A DNA stretch of 64,000 nucleotides from Aliarcobacter sp017996075 (lineage in GTDB: Bacteria > Campylobacterota > Campylobacteria > Campylobacterales > Arcobacteraceae), in assembly GCF_051062515.1 (NCBI RefSeq), contig NZ_JAMXEK010000001.1. One strand, given 5' to 3'. The translations under genes and the position numbers were made by a program. Position 1 is the stretch's first letter. The number at the start of each line of letters is the position of its first letter. This document shows positions 51,385 through 60,557 of this stretch, one piece after another. The notes below the pieces were generated by a model, which was not told the origin of the DNA, did no database searches, and saw nothing but the letters and a program-made list of their open reading frames with translations.

Positions 51385-53190
51385 TTAAATTAGATTTATT
51401 AGTTGTGTTGGTAACAGTTGTAATGATTCTTCAACTCTTTTTGTATCCCCATGTTCTATAAAACTATCTTCATATTCAAAAGATTTTAAAGATATATTTG
51501 TAATATTTTTTTCACTTAATGCTTCTAGTATAGCACTTAAAACTCCACCTTGTTTACATGAGTCACTAAAAATATACCAAGAGTCATATTTTTTTGATAA
51601 AAGTACTAAAGTATCAATATCTAGTGGTTTTACAAATCTTAAATCTAAAATAGCAATATCTTCTTTATGTAATTTTTCAACTTCAATTGCTTTTGCTACA
51701 CCACTTCCATATCCAATAAAAAGTTTATTTGAAGTACCATTTTTAAGTAATTCTGATTTTCCTAATTCAAATTTTGAAGCTTTAAAATCAAGTTTAGAAA
51801 ATGAACCTCTTGGATATCTAATAGCACAAGGACTATTTAAAGTATAAGCAAACTCTAAAGAGTATTCTAAAGTTTCATTATCTCTTGGAGCAAATAAAAC
51901 CATATTTGGAATAAATCTTAAAAAGCTAATATCAAAAGCTCCTTGATGAGTTTCACCATCATTTCCAACAATTCCAGCTCTATCCATAGCAAATATAACA
52001 GGTAGATTCATAATACAAACATCATGAATAATCTGGTCAAAACCTCTTTGTAAAAATGTAGAGTATATTGTAACAAATGGTTTAAATCCTTCTTTTGCCA
52101 TTGCAGCCATTGAAGTAATTGCATGTTGTTCGGCAATTGCTACATCCCAAAAACGAGAAGGAAACTCTTTTATTAATTTATCCATACCAGTTCCACTTGG
52201 CATCGCAGCAGTTACACCAACAATATTTTCATATTTAGAAGCTAAATTAAAAAGTGCATCTGAAAAAACTGCCGTAGCACTTTTTTCTACACCTTTTTTT
52301 ATAAATTCACCATCTTCAACGTTAAAAGGTCCAACTCCATGCCAATGCTCATGTTGTCCTTCAGCAATTTTATACCCCTTTCCTTTTACTGTTCTTGCAT
52401 GAACAATTACAGGTTTATTCATAGATTTGGCAATTTCTAAAACTTCAATAATCTCTTCAATATCATGTCCATCAATAGGACCAATATAATCAATTCCCAT
52501 CTCTTCAAATAAAATTCCAGGAGTTATTAATTTAAAAGAGTTTTCAACTCTTTTGGCTAGATATGTTGTACCTTCTGGCATATTGTTACGTATAAATTTA
52601 TCAACACTTGTTTTAAAACTTTGATAAAATTTTCCAGCTAAAAGTTTTGATAGATATTTTGAAATTGCACCAATTGGTTTTGCTATACTCATTTCATTAT
52701 CATTTAGAATTATTACAACTGGAAGTTTTAAATCTCCTAATTCATTTAGAGCTTCATAAACCATTCCAGCACTCATAGAACCATCACCTATCATAACAAC
52801 TGGGATTCTATTTTCACCTTTTAGTTTTATAGCTTTTGCTGCTCCAACAGCAAGAGAAATTGAAGTTGAACTATGTCCAGCTACGAAATAATCAGCTTTA
52901 TTCTCATTTGGTTTTGTAAAACCACTTAAACCACCAAATTGTCTAATAGTTTCAAACTCTTCCCATCTTTGTGTTAGAAGTTTATGAGGATAACATTGAT
53001 GTGAAACATCAAAAATAAATGGGTCATTTTCTACATTAAAAATATAATGCATTGCAATCGTTAATTCAACTGCACCTAAAGTTGAAGAAAAATGTCCACC
53101 TTTTCTTGAAACAACATCAATAATTCTCTCTCGTATTTTAGAAGATAACTCATCTAACTCTTTTAATGATTTTCCTTTTATTTGCATCAC
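51385..53190 (-). CDS. dxs: 1-deoxy-D-xylulose-5-phosphate synthase
   Basis: 601 residues, ThDP enzyme opening the non-mevalonate isoprenoid pathway (pyruvate + glyceraldehyde 3-phosphate). GGHFSSTLGAVELTIAMHYI, VAGHSSTSISLAVGAAKAI, VVMIGDGSMSAGMVYEALNE (ThDP motif), DGHDIEEIIEVLEIAK, VTAAMPSGTGMDKL, and AIAEQHAITSMAAMAKEG (catalytic Glu) follow in order. It follows hisC by 6 nt in the lysA-pheA-hisC-dxs series, an unusual mix of aromatic, Lys/His and isoprenoid genes. Confidence 0.96.
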   Translation of the reverse strand: MMQIKGKSLKELDELSSKIRERIIDVVSRKGGHFSSTLGAVELTIAMHYIFNVENDPFIFDVSHQCYPHKLLTQRWEEFETIRQFGGLSGFTKPNENKADYFVAGHSSTSISLAVGAAKAIKLKGENRIPVVMIGDGSMSAGMVYEALNELGDLKLPVVIILNDNEMSIAKPIGAISKYLSKLLAGKFYQSFKTSVDKFIRNNMPEGTTYLAKRVENSFKLITPGILFEEMGIDYIGPIDGHDIEEIIEVLEIAKSMNKPVIVHARTVKGKGYKIAEGQHEHWHGVGPFNVEDGEFIKKGVEKSATAVFSDALFNLASKYENIVGVTAAMPSGTGMDKLIKEFPSRFWDVAIAEQHAITSMAAMAKEGFKPFVTIYSTFLQRGFDQIIHDVCIMNLPVIFAMDRAGIVGNDGETHQGAFDISFLRFIPNMVLFAPRDNETLEYSLEFAYTLNSPCAIRYPRGSFSKLDFKASKFELGKSELLKNGTSNKLFIGYGSGVAKAIEVEKLHKEDIAILDLRFVKPLDIDTLVLLSKKYDSWYIFSDSCKQGGVLSAILEALSEKNITNISLKSFEYEDSFIEHGDTKRVEESLQLLPTQLINLI

Positions 53191-53196
53191 TAAACT

Positions 53197-54300
53197 CTAT
53201 TTTAACTCTTCTAAAACTTCATCCAAAAGTTTAAATAGTTTTGTATTTTGTTCATTTGTTCCAATAGTTACTCTAATTGCATTTAATCCATAGCCAGTTA
53301 AATCTCGAACAATCATACCTTTTTCAAGAAGTTTTTGAGCTACAGTTTTTGATATAAAATTTTTCAATAAAATTGTAATAAAATTTGTATATGAAGGAAT
53401 ATATTCAAAACCATTATCTTGACAATATTTTTCATATCTTTTCATTTCAATAAAGTTTTTTTCTATACAATCTTTTACAAACTCTTCATCTTTTAAAGCT
53501 TCAATAGCTGCTGCTAAACTTAATGTTGTGATATTAAAAGGAGCTCTAATTTTATAAAAAGTTGAAATAATATCTTCTTTAGCTAAACCATATCCAACTC
53601 TCATTCCTCCAAGGGCATAAGCTTTTGAAAAAGTACCTAAATATACTGTATTTGGGAATTTTTCTATTAACTCTTTTGGACAAATTCTTTTTTTCTCATC
53701 TTTAAAGCTTGCATACTCTTGATAAGCACCATCAACTACAACTAAAGTGTTTTTATCAATAGTTTTTAAAAATTCATAAACTTCATCTTTGTCTAAACAC
53801 TCACCTAAAGGGTTATTTGGAAGACAAAGAAAGATAACATCAGCTCCATGTTTTTTATAAAGTTTACTAAACTCTTTAAGTTTGTGCTGAGATGATTCTG
53901 TTTTGATAATTTTAGCTCCAACTTGTTTTGCATAAATTTCATACATAGCAAAAGTTGTTTTTGCCATCAAAACTTTTGACTTTTTTTTGCATTTTGCATG
54001 AATTGCAAACTCCAAAATTTGATCACTTCCAGAACCAATAATTACATTTTTACTTTCAAGTTTAAATTTATTTGCTAAAGCTTCTTTTAATTCAAACATA
54101 GAGTCATCAGGATATAAATGCATATTTTTTACTAAATTCTTTATTTTAGTTACAGCTTTTGGACTTGTTCCATATGGATTTTCATTTGAAGCTAGTTTTA
54201 CAACCTCTTTTGGATCTATTCCATACTCTCTTACAACTAATTCTATTGGTTTTCCAGCTTCATAAGTTGATAAATTTTTTAATACTTTATTAAATTTCAT
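53197..54300 (-). CDS. hisC: Histidinol-phosphate aminotransferase
   Basis: 367 residues, PLP aminotransferase class I/II. VKLASNENPYGTSPKAVTKI and IIGSGSDQILEFAIHAK are HisC-type; PLP Lys in GTFSKAYALGGMRVGYGLA; NFITILLKN near the end and a final VRDLTGYGLNAIRVTIGTNE. It acts in histidine synthesis; family members can also transaminate tyrosine/phenylalanine precursors, so next to pheA it may serve both pathways (inference). Confidence 0.93.
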   Translation of the reverse strand: MKFNKVLKNLSTYEAGKPIELVVREYGIDPKEVVKLASNENPYGTSPKAVTKIKNLVKNMHLYPDDSMFELKEALANKFKLESKNVIIGSGSDQILEFAIHAKCKKKSKVLMAKTTFAMYEIYAKQVGAKIIKTESSQHKLKEFSKLYKKHGADVIFLCLPNNPLGECLDKDEVYEFLKTIDKNTLVVVDGAYQEYASFKDEKKRICPKELIEKFPNTVYLGTFSKAYALGGMRVGYGLAKEDIISTFYKIRAPFNITTLSLAAAIEALKDEEFVKDCIEKNFIEMKRYEKYCQDNGFEYIPSYTNFITILLKNFISKTVAQKLLEKGMIVRDLTGYGLNAIRVTIGTNEQNTKLFKLLDEVLEELK

Positions 54301-54313
54301 TTTTATTTTCCTT

Positions 54314-55393
54314 TTAAATATCTTTTATCTCTTTTACATAAGAGCCTAAAACTTTAATACTAGATTTATGTTTTTCAAGAACTTTTTTAATGTTTTCATC
54401 ATCTTTGTGTCCATCAAAGTCTATGAAAAATATAGAGTTTCCTTCAACAATATGTGATTTTATTTTTGTTAAATTTATTCCTGCATTATTAAAATCATTT
54501 AAAAATCTTACCAAAACACCTTGTTCATCAGGAAGATTTACTAAAATAGAAGTTTTATCATTTCCACTTGGACTATTTTCAAAATCACTTAAGATAAAAA
54601 ATCTTGTTTTATTGTTGTCTTTATCTTCTATATTTTCAAATAAGATTGGAAGATTATAAAGTTTTGCAGCAACATGTGCACAAATTGCTGCGCTATTTGG
54701 TTCATTTGTTGCAAGTTTTGCAGCTTTTGTTGTTGATTCTACAGGAATAAGTTCAACTTCATCAAGTCCAAAATTTGTTAAAAATTTTCTACATTGATCA
54801 AATGCTATATCTTTTGAATATATTTTTTTAATATCAGAAATTTTATCACAAGTTGTTGCAAGTGTGTGATGAATATTTAATATAACTTCAGCAACTATTT
54901 TTGAGTTGAAATTTGTAAAACCATTTATTGTATCGTTTACTATACCATTTGAAGAGTTTTCTATTGGTACAACTCCAAATTTGATTTTTTTAGACTCTAA
55001 CTCTTTGAAAATTCCTTTTATAGAACTAATTGAAACATAAGAGCTCATCGCTCCAAATCTGCTCTCAGCAGCTTGATGTGTGAAGCTTCCTTGAGGACCT
55101 AAATAGCCAATATTTTCAGGTAATTCTATATTTCTTGATATTGCAAAAATCTCTAAAAAAAGAGCTTCAATTGCACTTCTATTTAAAAAACCATTTTTTT
55201 CTTTATTAATTTTATCAAGTCGGTCAATAATTGCTTTTTCTCTATCTGGCCTATAAATAGCTCCACCACTTTTTGCTTTTAAAGCTCCTACTTTATGAAC
55301 TAATTTCATTCTATCATTTAGAAGGTCTAGAATTTTATTATCTATACTATCTAATTGTTCTCTTAGTTCTAATAATCCATCTTCATTTGACAT
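54314..55393 (-). CDS. pheA: Bifunctional chorismate mutase / prephenate dehydratase
   Basis: 359 residues. Chorismate mutase domain about 1-90 (RLQLDSIDNKILDLL-type start with DSIDNKILDLLNDRMKLV); PDT domain about 95-275: NIGYLGPQGSFTHQAAESRF, PIENSSNGIVNDTI and KTRFFILSD; ACT domain about 280-355. It makes phenylpyruvate from chorismate. The ACT GALV block reads GVLVRFL, but the usual ESRP phenylalanine site reads KSHI, so feedback inhibition may be weakened. It is 10 nt after lysA and 13 nt before hisC. Confidence 0.95.
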   Translation of the reverse strand: MSNEDGLLELREQLDSIDNKILDLLNDRMKLVHKVGALKAKSGGAIYRPDREKAIIDRLDKINKEKNGFLNRSAIEALFLEIFAISRNIELPENIGYLGPQGSFTHQAAESRFGAMSSYVSISSIKGIFKELESKKIKFGVVPIENSSNGIVNDTINGFTNFNSKIVAEVILNIHHTLATTCDKISDIKKIYSKDIAFDQCRKFLTNFGLDEVELIPVESTTKAAKLATNEPNSAAICAHVAAKLYNLPILFENIEDKDNNKTRFFILSDFENSPSGNDKTSILVNLPDEQGVLVRFLNDFNNAGINLTKIKSHIVEGNSIFFIDFDGHKDDENIKKVLEKHKSSIKVLGSYVKEIKDI

Positions 55394-55403
55394 AAAATTT
55401 ACC

Positions 55404-56612
55404 TTATTTTATAAACTCTTCTTCTAAAGCAATTAAATCTTCAAAAGTTTCTCTTTTTCTGATTAATCTATCAACTCCATTTTCAACAGCAATTTCTGCT
55501 ACTCTTCCTCTTGTATTGTAGTTACTAGCCATTGTAAAACCATAAGCTCCAGCACTATAAATTGCAATTAAATCATTATGATTAGTTTTTGGTAGTTCTA
55601 TATTTTTTGCAAAAAAATCTCCACTTTCGCAAACAGGACCTACCAGATTACAATCACTAAACTCTTTATTGTCATTTAAAACTTCAATTCTATGATAAGC
55701 ATTGTATAAAGCAGGTCTTATTAAATCATTCATAGCACCATCAACTATAATAAATCTTTTATTTCCATTTACTTTTTCATATAAAACTTTTGTTACAAAA
55801 ACTCCAGAATTTCCAACTATAAATCTTCCAGGTTCACAAATAACTGTTAAATCAAGTCCAAACATAACATCTAAAATTGATTGAGTATATTCATATGTAT
55901 CAATTAATGTTTCATCTTTATATACTATTCCTAATCCTCCACCAACGTCCATGAAAGATAGTTCAATTTTTATAGCTTTTAAATTTCTAACTAAATCAGC
56001 AACTATTTTTACAGCATCTTTTATTGGTTGAAGTTGAGTAAGTTGAGATCCAATATGACAGTGAATTCCAGCTGGTTCTAAAGATTCACTATTTTTACAT
56101 TGGATATACATTCTTTTTGCTGTATCAATATCTACTCCAAATTTATTTTCATGAAGTCCTGTTGAAATATAAGGATGAGTTTTTGGATCAATATTTGGAT
56201 TTACCCTTATAGAGATTCTTGCAACTTTATTTAATTCTTTTGAAATAGTTTCAACTCTATTTAGCTCTTCAGCACTCTCTACATTTATTAGTAAAATATC
56301 AAGATTTAAAGCCTCTTTTATCTCTTCATCACTTTTTCCAACACCTGAAAATATTATTTTGTATGAAGGAATTCCTGCTTTTAAAGCTCTTTTTACCTCT
56401 CCAATACTAACGCAATCTGCACCAGCACCTAGGTTTGCTAAATGTTTTATTACACTTAAATTTGAATTTGCTTTAACTGCATAAGCTATTAAAGATTTTC
56501 TTGCTCTAAAAGACTCTTTTAATTGTGTGTATTGAGCTGTAATATGATCAAAATCATAAACATAATATGGTGTTTGATATTTATTTGCCAGTTCTTTAAA
56601 ATCTATATTCAT
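55404..56612 (-). CDS. lysA: Diaminopimelate decarboxylase
   Basis: 402 residues, PLP alanine-racemase fold. YYVYDFDHITAQYTQLKE, AYAVKANSNLSVIKHLANLG (PLP Lys), GIHCHIGSQ, SFMDVGGGLGIVY, ICEPGRFIVGNSGVF and GPVCESGDFFAKN, SAGAYGFTMASNYNTRGR are all present. It makes lysine from meso-DAP, the last lysine step. First gene of lysA-pheA-hisC-dxs. Confidence 0.96.
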   Translation of the reverse strand: MNIDFKELANKYQTPYYVYDFDHITAQYTQLKESFRARKSLIAYAVKANSNLSVIKHLANLGAGADCVSIGEVKRALKAGIPSYKIIFSGVGKSDEEIKEALNLDILLINVESAEELNRVETISKELNKVARISIRVNPNIDPKTHPYISTGLHENKFGVDIDTAKRMYIQCKNSESLEPAGIHCHIGSQLTQLQPIKDAVKIVADLVRNLKAIKIELSFMDVGGGLGIVYKDETLIDTYEYTQSILDVMFGLDLTVICEPGRFIVGNSGVFVTKVLYEKVNGNKRFIIVDGAMNDLIRPALYNAYHRIEVLNDNKEFSDCNLVGPVCESGDFFAKNIELPKTNHNDLIAIYSAGAYGFTMASNYNTRGRVAEIAVENGVDRLIRKRETFEDLIALEEEFIK

Positions 56613-56629
56613 ATAATAATCCTATTGTT

Positions 56630-56673
56630 AAAATTTTAAATCTAAACTTTTCAAAGTTTAGATTTAAAATTTT
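56630..56673. terminator. Long perfect hairpin upstream of lysA
   Basis: 21-bp perfect arms (56630-56650, 56653-56673) around a 2-base centre, TC. It lies 18-61 nt before the lysA ATG, just beyond the fabI terminator. It may be a tandem terminator for fabI or a leader structure of lysA. Confidence 0.5.
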
Positions 56674-56680
56674 GATATAA

Positions 56681-56711
56681 AAAAAGATAAGAAAAAAATT
56701 CTTATCTTTTT
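56681..56711 (-). terminator. Terminator of the gapA-pgk-tpiA-fabI unit
   Basis: 13-bp perfect arms (56681-56693 and 56699-56711) with a 5-A loop; on the minus strand it ends in a U-rich tract, just after the fabI stop. Confidence 0.75.
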
Positions 56712-56716
56712 AAAAT

Positions 56717-57547
56717 TTATTTATCAGTTCCATTCCAAGCAATTTTTGGTTTTCCACCATCTTCATCAAACTCAACTGCTGGCATACCCATTATATTAAA
56801 TCCACTATCAACATAGTGAATTTCACCAGTTACTGCACTACTTAAATCACTAAGTAAGTACATTCCAGAGTTTCCAACTTCATCAATAGATACATTTTTC
56901 TTTAAAGGTGAGTGAGCTTCATTCCATTTTAGCATAAATCTAAAATCACCAATTCCAGCAGCTGCTAAAGTTTTAATTGGTCCTGCACTAATTGCATTTA
57001 CTCTAGTTCCATCACGTCCAAGATCTTCAGCTAAATATTTTGTAGTCATCTCTAAAGCAGCTTTTGCTACACCCATTAGATTATAATTTGGAATATATTT
57101 TGCTCCACCATAATAAGTTAGAGTTAAAATTGAAGAGTTAGAAGATAAAAGTGGTTTTAATTCACGAGTAACTTCTATTAAAGAGAATACAGATACATCC
57201 ATTGCTATATCAAATGCCTCTTTTGATATATTGTGAAATCTTCCACTAAGTCCCTCTTTTGGAGCAAATGCAATTGAGTGAACAATAAAATCAATCTCTC
57301 CTAAATCTTTTTTTAAAGACTCTCTTAAAGCAACTATCTCTTCAGGCTTAGATACATCACAAGGATAAACTAGATTAGAGCTTCCAAACTCAGCAGCTAT
57401 TGGTTCAACTCTTTTTTTAAGAGCATCATTTAAATATGTAAATGCAATTTGAGCACCTTGTGCAGCACATGCTTTTGCAATTCCATAAGCAATTGATTTA
57501 TCATTTGCAACACCTAAAATAACACCTTTTTTACCCTTCATTATCAT
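56717..57547 (-). CDS. fabI: Enoyl-[acyl-carrier-protein] reductase FabI
   Basis: 276 residues from ATG 57547, chosen because AAGGA lies 6 nt upstream and the ATG overlaps the tpiA stop (ATGA); a longer frame from 57598 adds a non-family start. GKKGVILGVANDKSIAYGIAK is the NAD-binding start, FIVHSIAFAPKEGLSGRFHN, NLMGVAKAALEMTTKYLAED with the catalytic Tyr-x6-Lys pair, and INAISAGPIKTLAAAGI follow. It reduces trans-2-enoyl-ACP in fatty acid elongation. Coupled with the glycolytic tpiA gene, an unusual arrangement. Confidence 0.95.
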   Translation of the reverse strand: MIMKGKKGVILGVANDKSIAYGIAKACAAQGAQIAFTYLNDALKKRVEPIAAEFGSSNLVYPCDVSKPEEIVALRESLKKDLGEIDFIVHSIAFAPKEGLSGRFHNISKEAFDIAMDVSVFSLIEVTRELKPLLSSNSSILTLTYYGGAKYIPNYNLMGVAKAALEMTTKYLAEDLGRDGTRVNAISAGPIKTLAAAGIGDFRFMLKWNEAHSPLKKNVSIDEVGNSGMYLLSDLSSAVTGEIHYVDSGFNIMGMPAVEFDEDGGKPKIAWNGTDK

Positions 57548-58257
57548 CTTATATCCTTTGTATTTTCTAAAATTTTTATAAAATCTTCTATTTTCCATGA
57601 AGCTGTTCCAATTAAAGCTCCATCAACATTTTCTATTTCGCAAATCTCTTTTACATTTTCAATTTTTACACTTCCACCGTAAAGTAAAGGTTTATTTATT
57701 TTAGATTTTATTGCATTATGTACTTGTTTTATATCTTCGTTTGTTGCTGTAATACCAGTTCCTATAGCCCAAACTGGTTCATATGCTAAAATTAGATTTT
57801 CATAACTTGTATCAATTCCAATAAATTGTTCAAAAATATACTCTAAAGTCTTTTCTAAACCAGCTTTTTTTACTTCTAAAGGTTCTCCAATACAATAAAT
57901 AATTTTAAATCCTAAATTTTTATAAAACTCATATTTTTTTGCAATCTCTTCTTGAGTTTCACCTAAAATATGTCTTCTTTCACTATGACCTATTAAAATA
58001 GTTTTTATATTAAACTCTTCAAGTTGCTCTAAACCAATTTCACCAGTAAAAGATCCATTTTTAGTAGGATATGCATTTTGTGCACCAATAAAAAGCTTAT
58101 GATTTAATTCAAATGAATCTAAAGATGTCGAAGTAGGGAAGATGTAAATTTCATCTAAAGCTTCATTTGATTTTAAATATTCATTTAATTTTTCAACAAA
58201 TAAACTTGTACTTTTTCTAGTATGATTTGTTTTAAAATTACTTGCAATTATAGGCAT
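57544..58257 (-). CDS. tpiA: Triosephosphate isomerase
   Basis: 237 residues, slightly short for the family. IASNFKTNHTRKST has the substrate-binding Asn and Lys of the consensus FVGGNWKMN, in a divergent form (ASNFKTN). ILIGHSERRHILGE has the catalytic His, AYEPVWAIGTG the catalytic Glu, LLYGGSVKIEN the phosphate-binding loop. Reads glyceraldehyde-3-P/dihydroxyacetone-P. Starts at the next base after the pgk stop. Confidence 0.93.
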   Translation of the reverse strand: MPIIASNFKTNHTRKSTSLFVEKLNEYLKSNEALDEIYIFPTSTSLDSFELNHKLFIGAQNAYPTKNGSFTGEIGLEQLEEFNIKTILIGHSERRHILGETQEEIAKKYEFYKNLGFKIIYCIGEPLEVKKAGLEKTLEYIFEQFIGIDTSYENLILAYEPVWAIGTGITATNEDIKQVHNAIKSKINKPLLYGGSVKIENVKEICEIENVDGALIGTASWKIEDFIKILENTKDIR

Positions 58258-59460
58258 TTATTTATCATCCTCAATAACTAATGCTTTAACTCCAGGTAAT
58301 ATTTTTCCCTCTATTAACTCTAAAGAAGCTCCACCACCAGTAGATATAAATGTCATATCATCTTCATCACCAGTAATTCTTACTAAATCTGCCGTATCTC
58401 CTCCACCAACAACAGTTGTTGCATATGAACTTGCTACTGCATGAGATATTTTCGTACTTCCTTTTGCAAATTTTTCCATTTCATAAACACCCATTGGTCC
58501 ATTCCATAAAATTGTATTTGCATCACTTAAAACTTCACTAAATAAAAGAGCTGTTGCAGGTCCGATATCAAGTCCCATCCAAGCTTTTGGAATCTCTTGA
58601 ACTGGAACAATTTTTGCTATTGCTTCAGCATCAAAAGCTTCAGCTGCAACAATATCAACTGGTAAATAAAGTTTTACACCTTTTTGTTTTGCTAAATCCA
58701 TAATTTTTAAAGCTTCAGGAATTAAATCTTCTTCAACCAAAGATTTTCCAATTTCATAACCTTGTGCTTTTAGGAATGTAAATGCCATTCCTCCACCAAT
58801 TACAATTTTATCAACTTTTGGAACAAGATTATAAAGGGCTTCAAGTTTTCCAGATACTTTTGAACCACCAACTATTGAAACAAATGGACGTTTAGGATTT
58901 TCAACAATATGGTGGAAAAATTTAATCTCTTTTGCTAGTAAAAATCCAGCAGCTTTATGATTCATATCAAAATATTTTGCAATTCCTTCAACAGAAGAGT
59001 GAGCTCTGTGAGAAACTCCAAATGCATCATTTATATAAACATCTGCCATAGAAGCTAATTTTTTACTAAGCTCTTCATCATTTTTTGTCTCACCAGCTTC
59101 AAATCTCATATTTTCTAAAAGCATAATTTCACCAGTTTTTAACTCATTAGCCATTTTTAAAGTTTCAGTACAAACTACATTTGGAGCTAGTTTGATATCT
59201 TGTTTTAATAAAATATGTAATCTTTTTGCTATTGGAGAAAGTGAATATTTCTCTTCAAATCCTCCTTTTGGTCTTCCAAAGTGACTAGCTAATATAACAG
59301 AGCAATCATTATCAATACAATATCTAATTGTGTTTAGAGCACTTCTAATTCTTCTATCATCAGTTATATTGTTGTATTCATCAACAGGAACATTAAAATC
59401 ACATCTTATAAATACTTTTTTACCAGTAATATCTATGTTTTTTATCTCTTGAAGTTTCAT
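58258..59460 (-). CDS. pgk: Phosphoglycerate kinase
   Basis: 400 residues. KVFIRCDFNVPVDEYNNITD and DDRRIRSALNTIRYCI; ILASHFGRPKGGFEEKYSL; VYINDAFGVSHRAHSS; KRPFVSIVGGSKVSGKLEAL; WNGPMGVYEMEKFAKGS; FISTGGGASLELIEGKILPG are the classical PGK blocks. It works in glycolysis or gluconeogenesis; 8 nt behind gapA. Confidence 0.97.
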   Translation of the reverse strand: MKLQEIKNIDITGKKVFIRCDFNVPVDEYNNITDDRRIRSALNTIRYCIDNDCSVILASHFGRPKGGFEEKYSLSPIAKRLHILLKQDIKLAPNVVCTETLKMANELKTGEIMLLENMRFEAGETKNDEELSKKLASMADVYINDAFGVSHRAHSSVEGIAKYFDMNHKAAGFLLAKEIKFFHHIVENPKRPFVSIVGGSKVSGKLEALYNLVPKVDKIVIGGGMAFTFLKAQGYEIGKSLVEEDLIPEALKIMDLAKQKGVKLYLPVDIVAAEAFDAEAIAKIVPVQEIPKAWMGLDIGPATALLFSEVLSDANTILWNGPMGVYEMEKFAKGSTKISHAVASSYATTVVGGGDTADLVRITGDEDDMTFISTGGGASLELIEGKILPGVKALVIEDDK

Positions 59461-59468
59461 ATTATTCC

Positions 59469-60467
59469 TTATTTTTTTGCTACATAAATAGCTAAATCTA
59501 CAAGTCTAGCCGAATATCCCCACTCATTGTCATACCAGCTCATAACTTTAATCATATTTCCACCAATAACTTGAGTTAAGTCACTTGCAATAATTGTAGA
59601 GTTTGTATTTCCTATTAAATCACTTGAAACTAGCATATCATTATCAACCGCTACTATTCCAGAAAGCTCTTTTGATTTTTGAGTAAATAAAGCATTTATT
59701 TCTTCTTTTGTAGTATCTTTTTTGATTAAGAAATTTACATCTACCATTGAAACATTTGGAGTTGGAACTCTTACGCTTTGACCATGTAATTTACCATCAA
59801 GTTGAGGCATTATTAATTTCATAGCTTTTGCAGCACCAGTGCTTGTAGGAATCATGTTAGCAGCACCAGCTCTAGCTCTTCTTTTATCAGATTTATGTTT
59901 TACATCTAGGATGTTTTGGTCATTTGTATATGAGTGAATAGTTGTCATTAAACCTTTTTCTATTCCAAAAGCGTCATCAATTATTTTTGCTATTGGTCCA
60001 AGACAGTTTGTAGTACAAGAAGCATTTGATACAATTTTTTCTCCATTATAAGTGTGTTCATTTACACCTACAACATAAGTTTTAGTATCATCTTTTGCAG
60101 GAGCACTCATAACAACTTTTTTTGCACCATTGTCAATATGAACTTGGCACTTATCTTGAGTTAAATATGCACCCGTACACTCTAAAACAATTTCAGCTCC
60201 ACAATCTTTTGCAAAAGATAACTCTTTTGCATCTCTTGTTGAATAAAGTTTTGCATTGATTTTTCCCATTTTTAGGTAACCATTATCAACTTTAACATCA
60301 CCTTCAAAAGTTCCATGAACTGTATCATATTTTGTGATATATTCAAGCATTGAAGCTTCTGCTGTATCATTTATAGCAACTAACTCTATGTCACTTCTTG
60401 TAGCAATAATTCTAGCTACACATCTTCCTATTCTCCCAAATCCGTTTATTGCAACTTTAATAGCCAT
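59469..60467 (-). CDS. gapA: Glyceraldehyde-3-phosphate dehydrogenase
   Basis: 332 residues. INGFGRIGRCVARIIATRSD is the NAD-binding start, SNASCTTNCLGPIAK the catalytic Cys, SYTNDQNILDVKHKSDKRRA, and WYDNEWGYSARLVDLA near the end. It uses NAD(P) with phosphate. Leads the gapA-pgk-tpiA-fabI operon; the divergent nadD makes NAD precursor. Confidence 0.97.
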   Translation of the reverse strand: MAIKVAINGFGRIGRCVARIIATRSDIELVAINDTAEASMLEYITKYDTVHGTFEGDVKVDNGYLKMGKINAKLYSTRDAKELSFAKDCGAEIVLECTGAYLTQDKCQVHIDNGAKKVVMSAPAKDDTKTYVVGVNEHTYNGEKIVSNASCTTNCLGPIAKIIDDAFGIEKGLMTTIHSYTNDQNILDVKHKSDKRRARAGAANMIPTSTGAAKAMKLIMPQLDGKLHGQSVRVPTPNVSMVDVNFLIKKDTTKEEINALFTQKSKELSGIVAVDNDMLVSSDLIGNTNSTIIASDLTQVIGGNMIKVMSWYDNEWGYSARLVDLAIYVAKK

Positions 60468-60518
60468 CTAATCCCTTTATTAAAATTCTAAATGGCAAAT
60501 ATTTTATCTAAAAATTGC

Positions 60519-60524
60519 TATAAT
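60519..60524 (+). promoter_or_regulatory. -10 element of nadD-rsfS
   Basis: TATAAT in TTGCTATAATATAATTT, 33 nt before the nadD TTG, with TTTTATCTAAAAATTGC upstream. Good vegetative promoter. Confidence 0.55.
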
Positions 60525-60557
60525 ATAATTTAATCATAAAACAAAGGTAAGTTTTTT

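Noticed and set aside
56613..56716. Lysine riboswitch in the lysA leader
   Set aside because: The gap is about 100 nt and filled by two simple hairpins; no multi-helix L-box structure fits.
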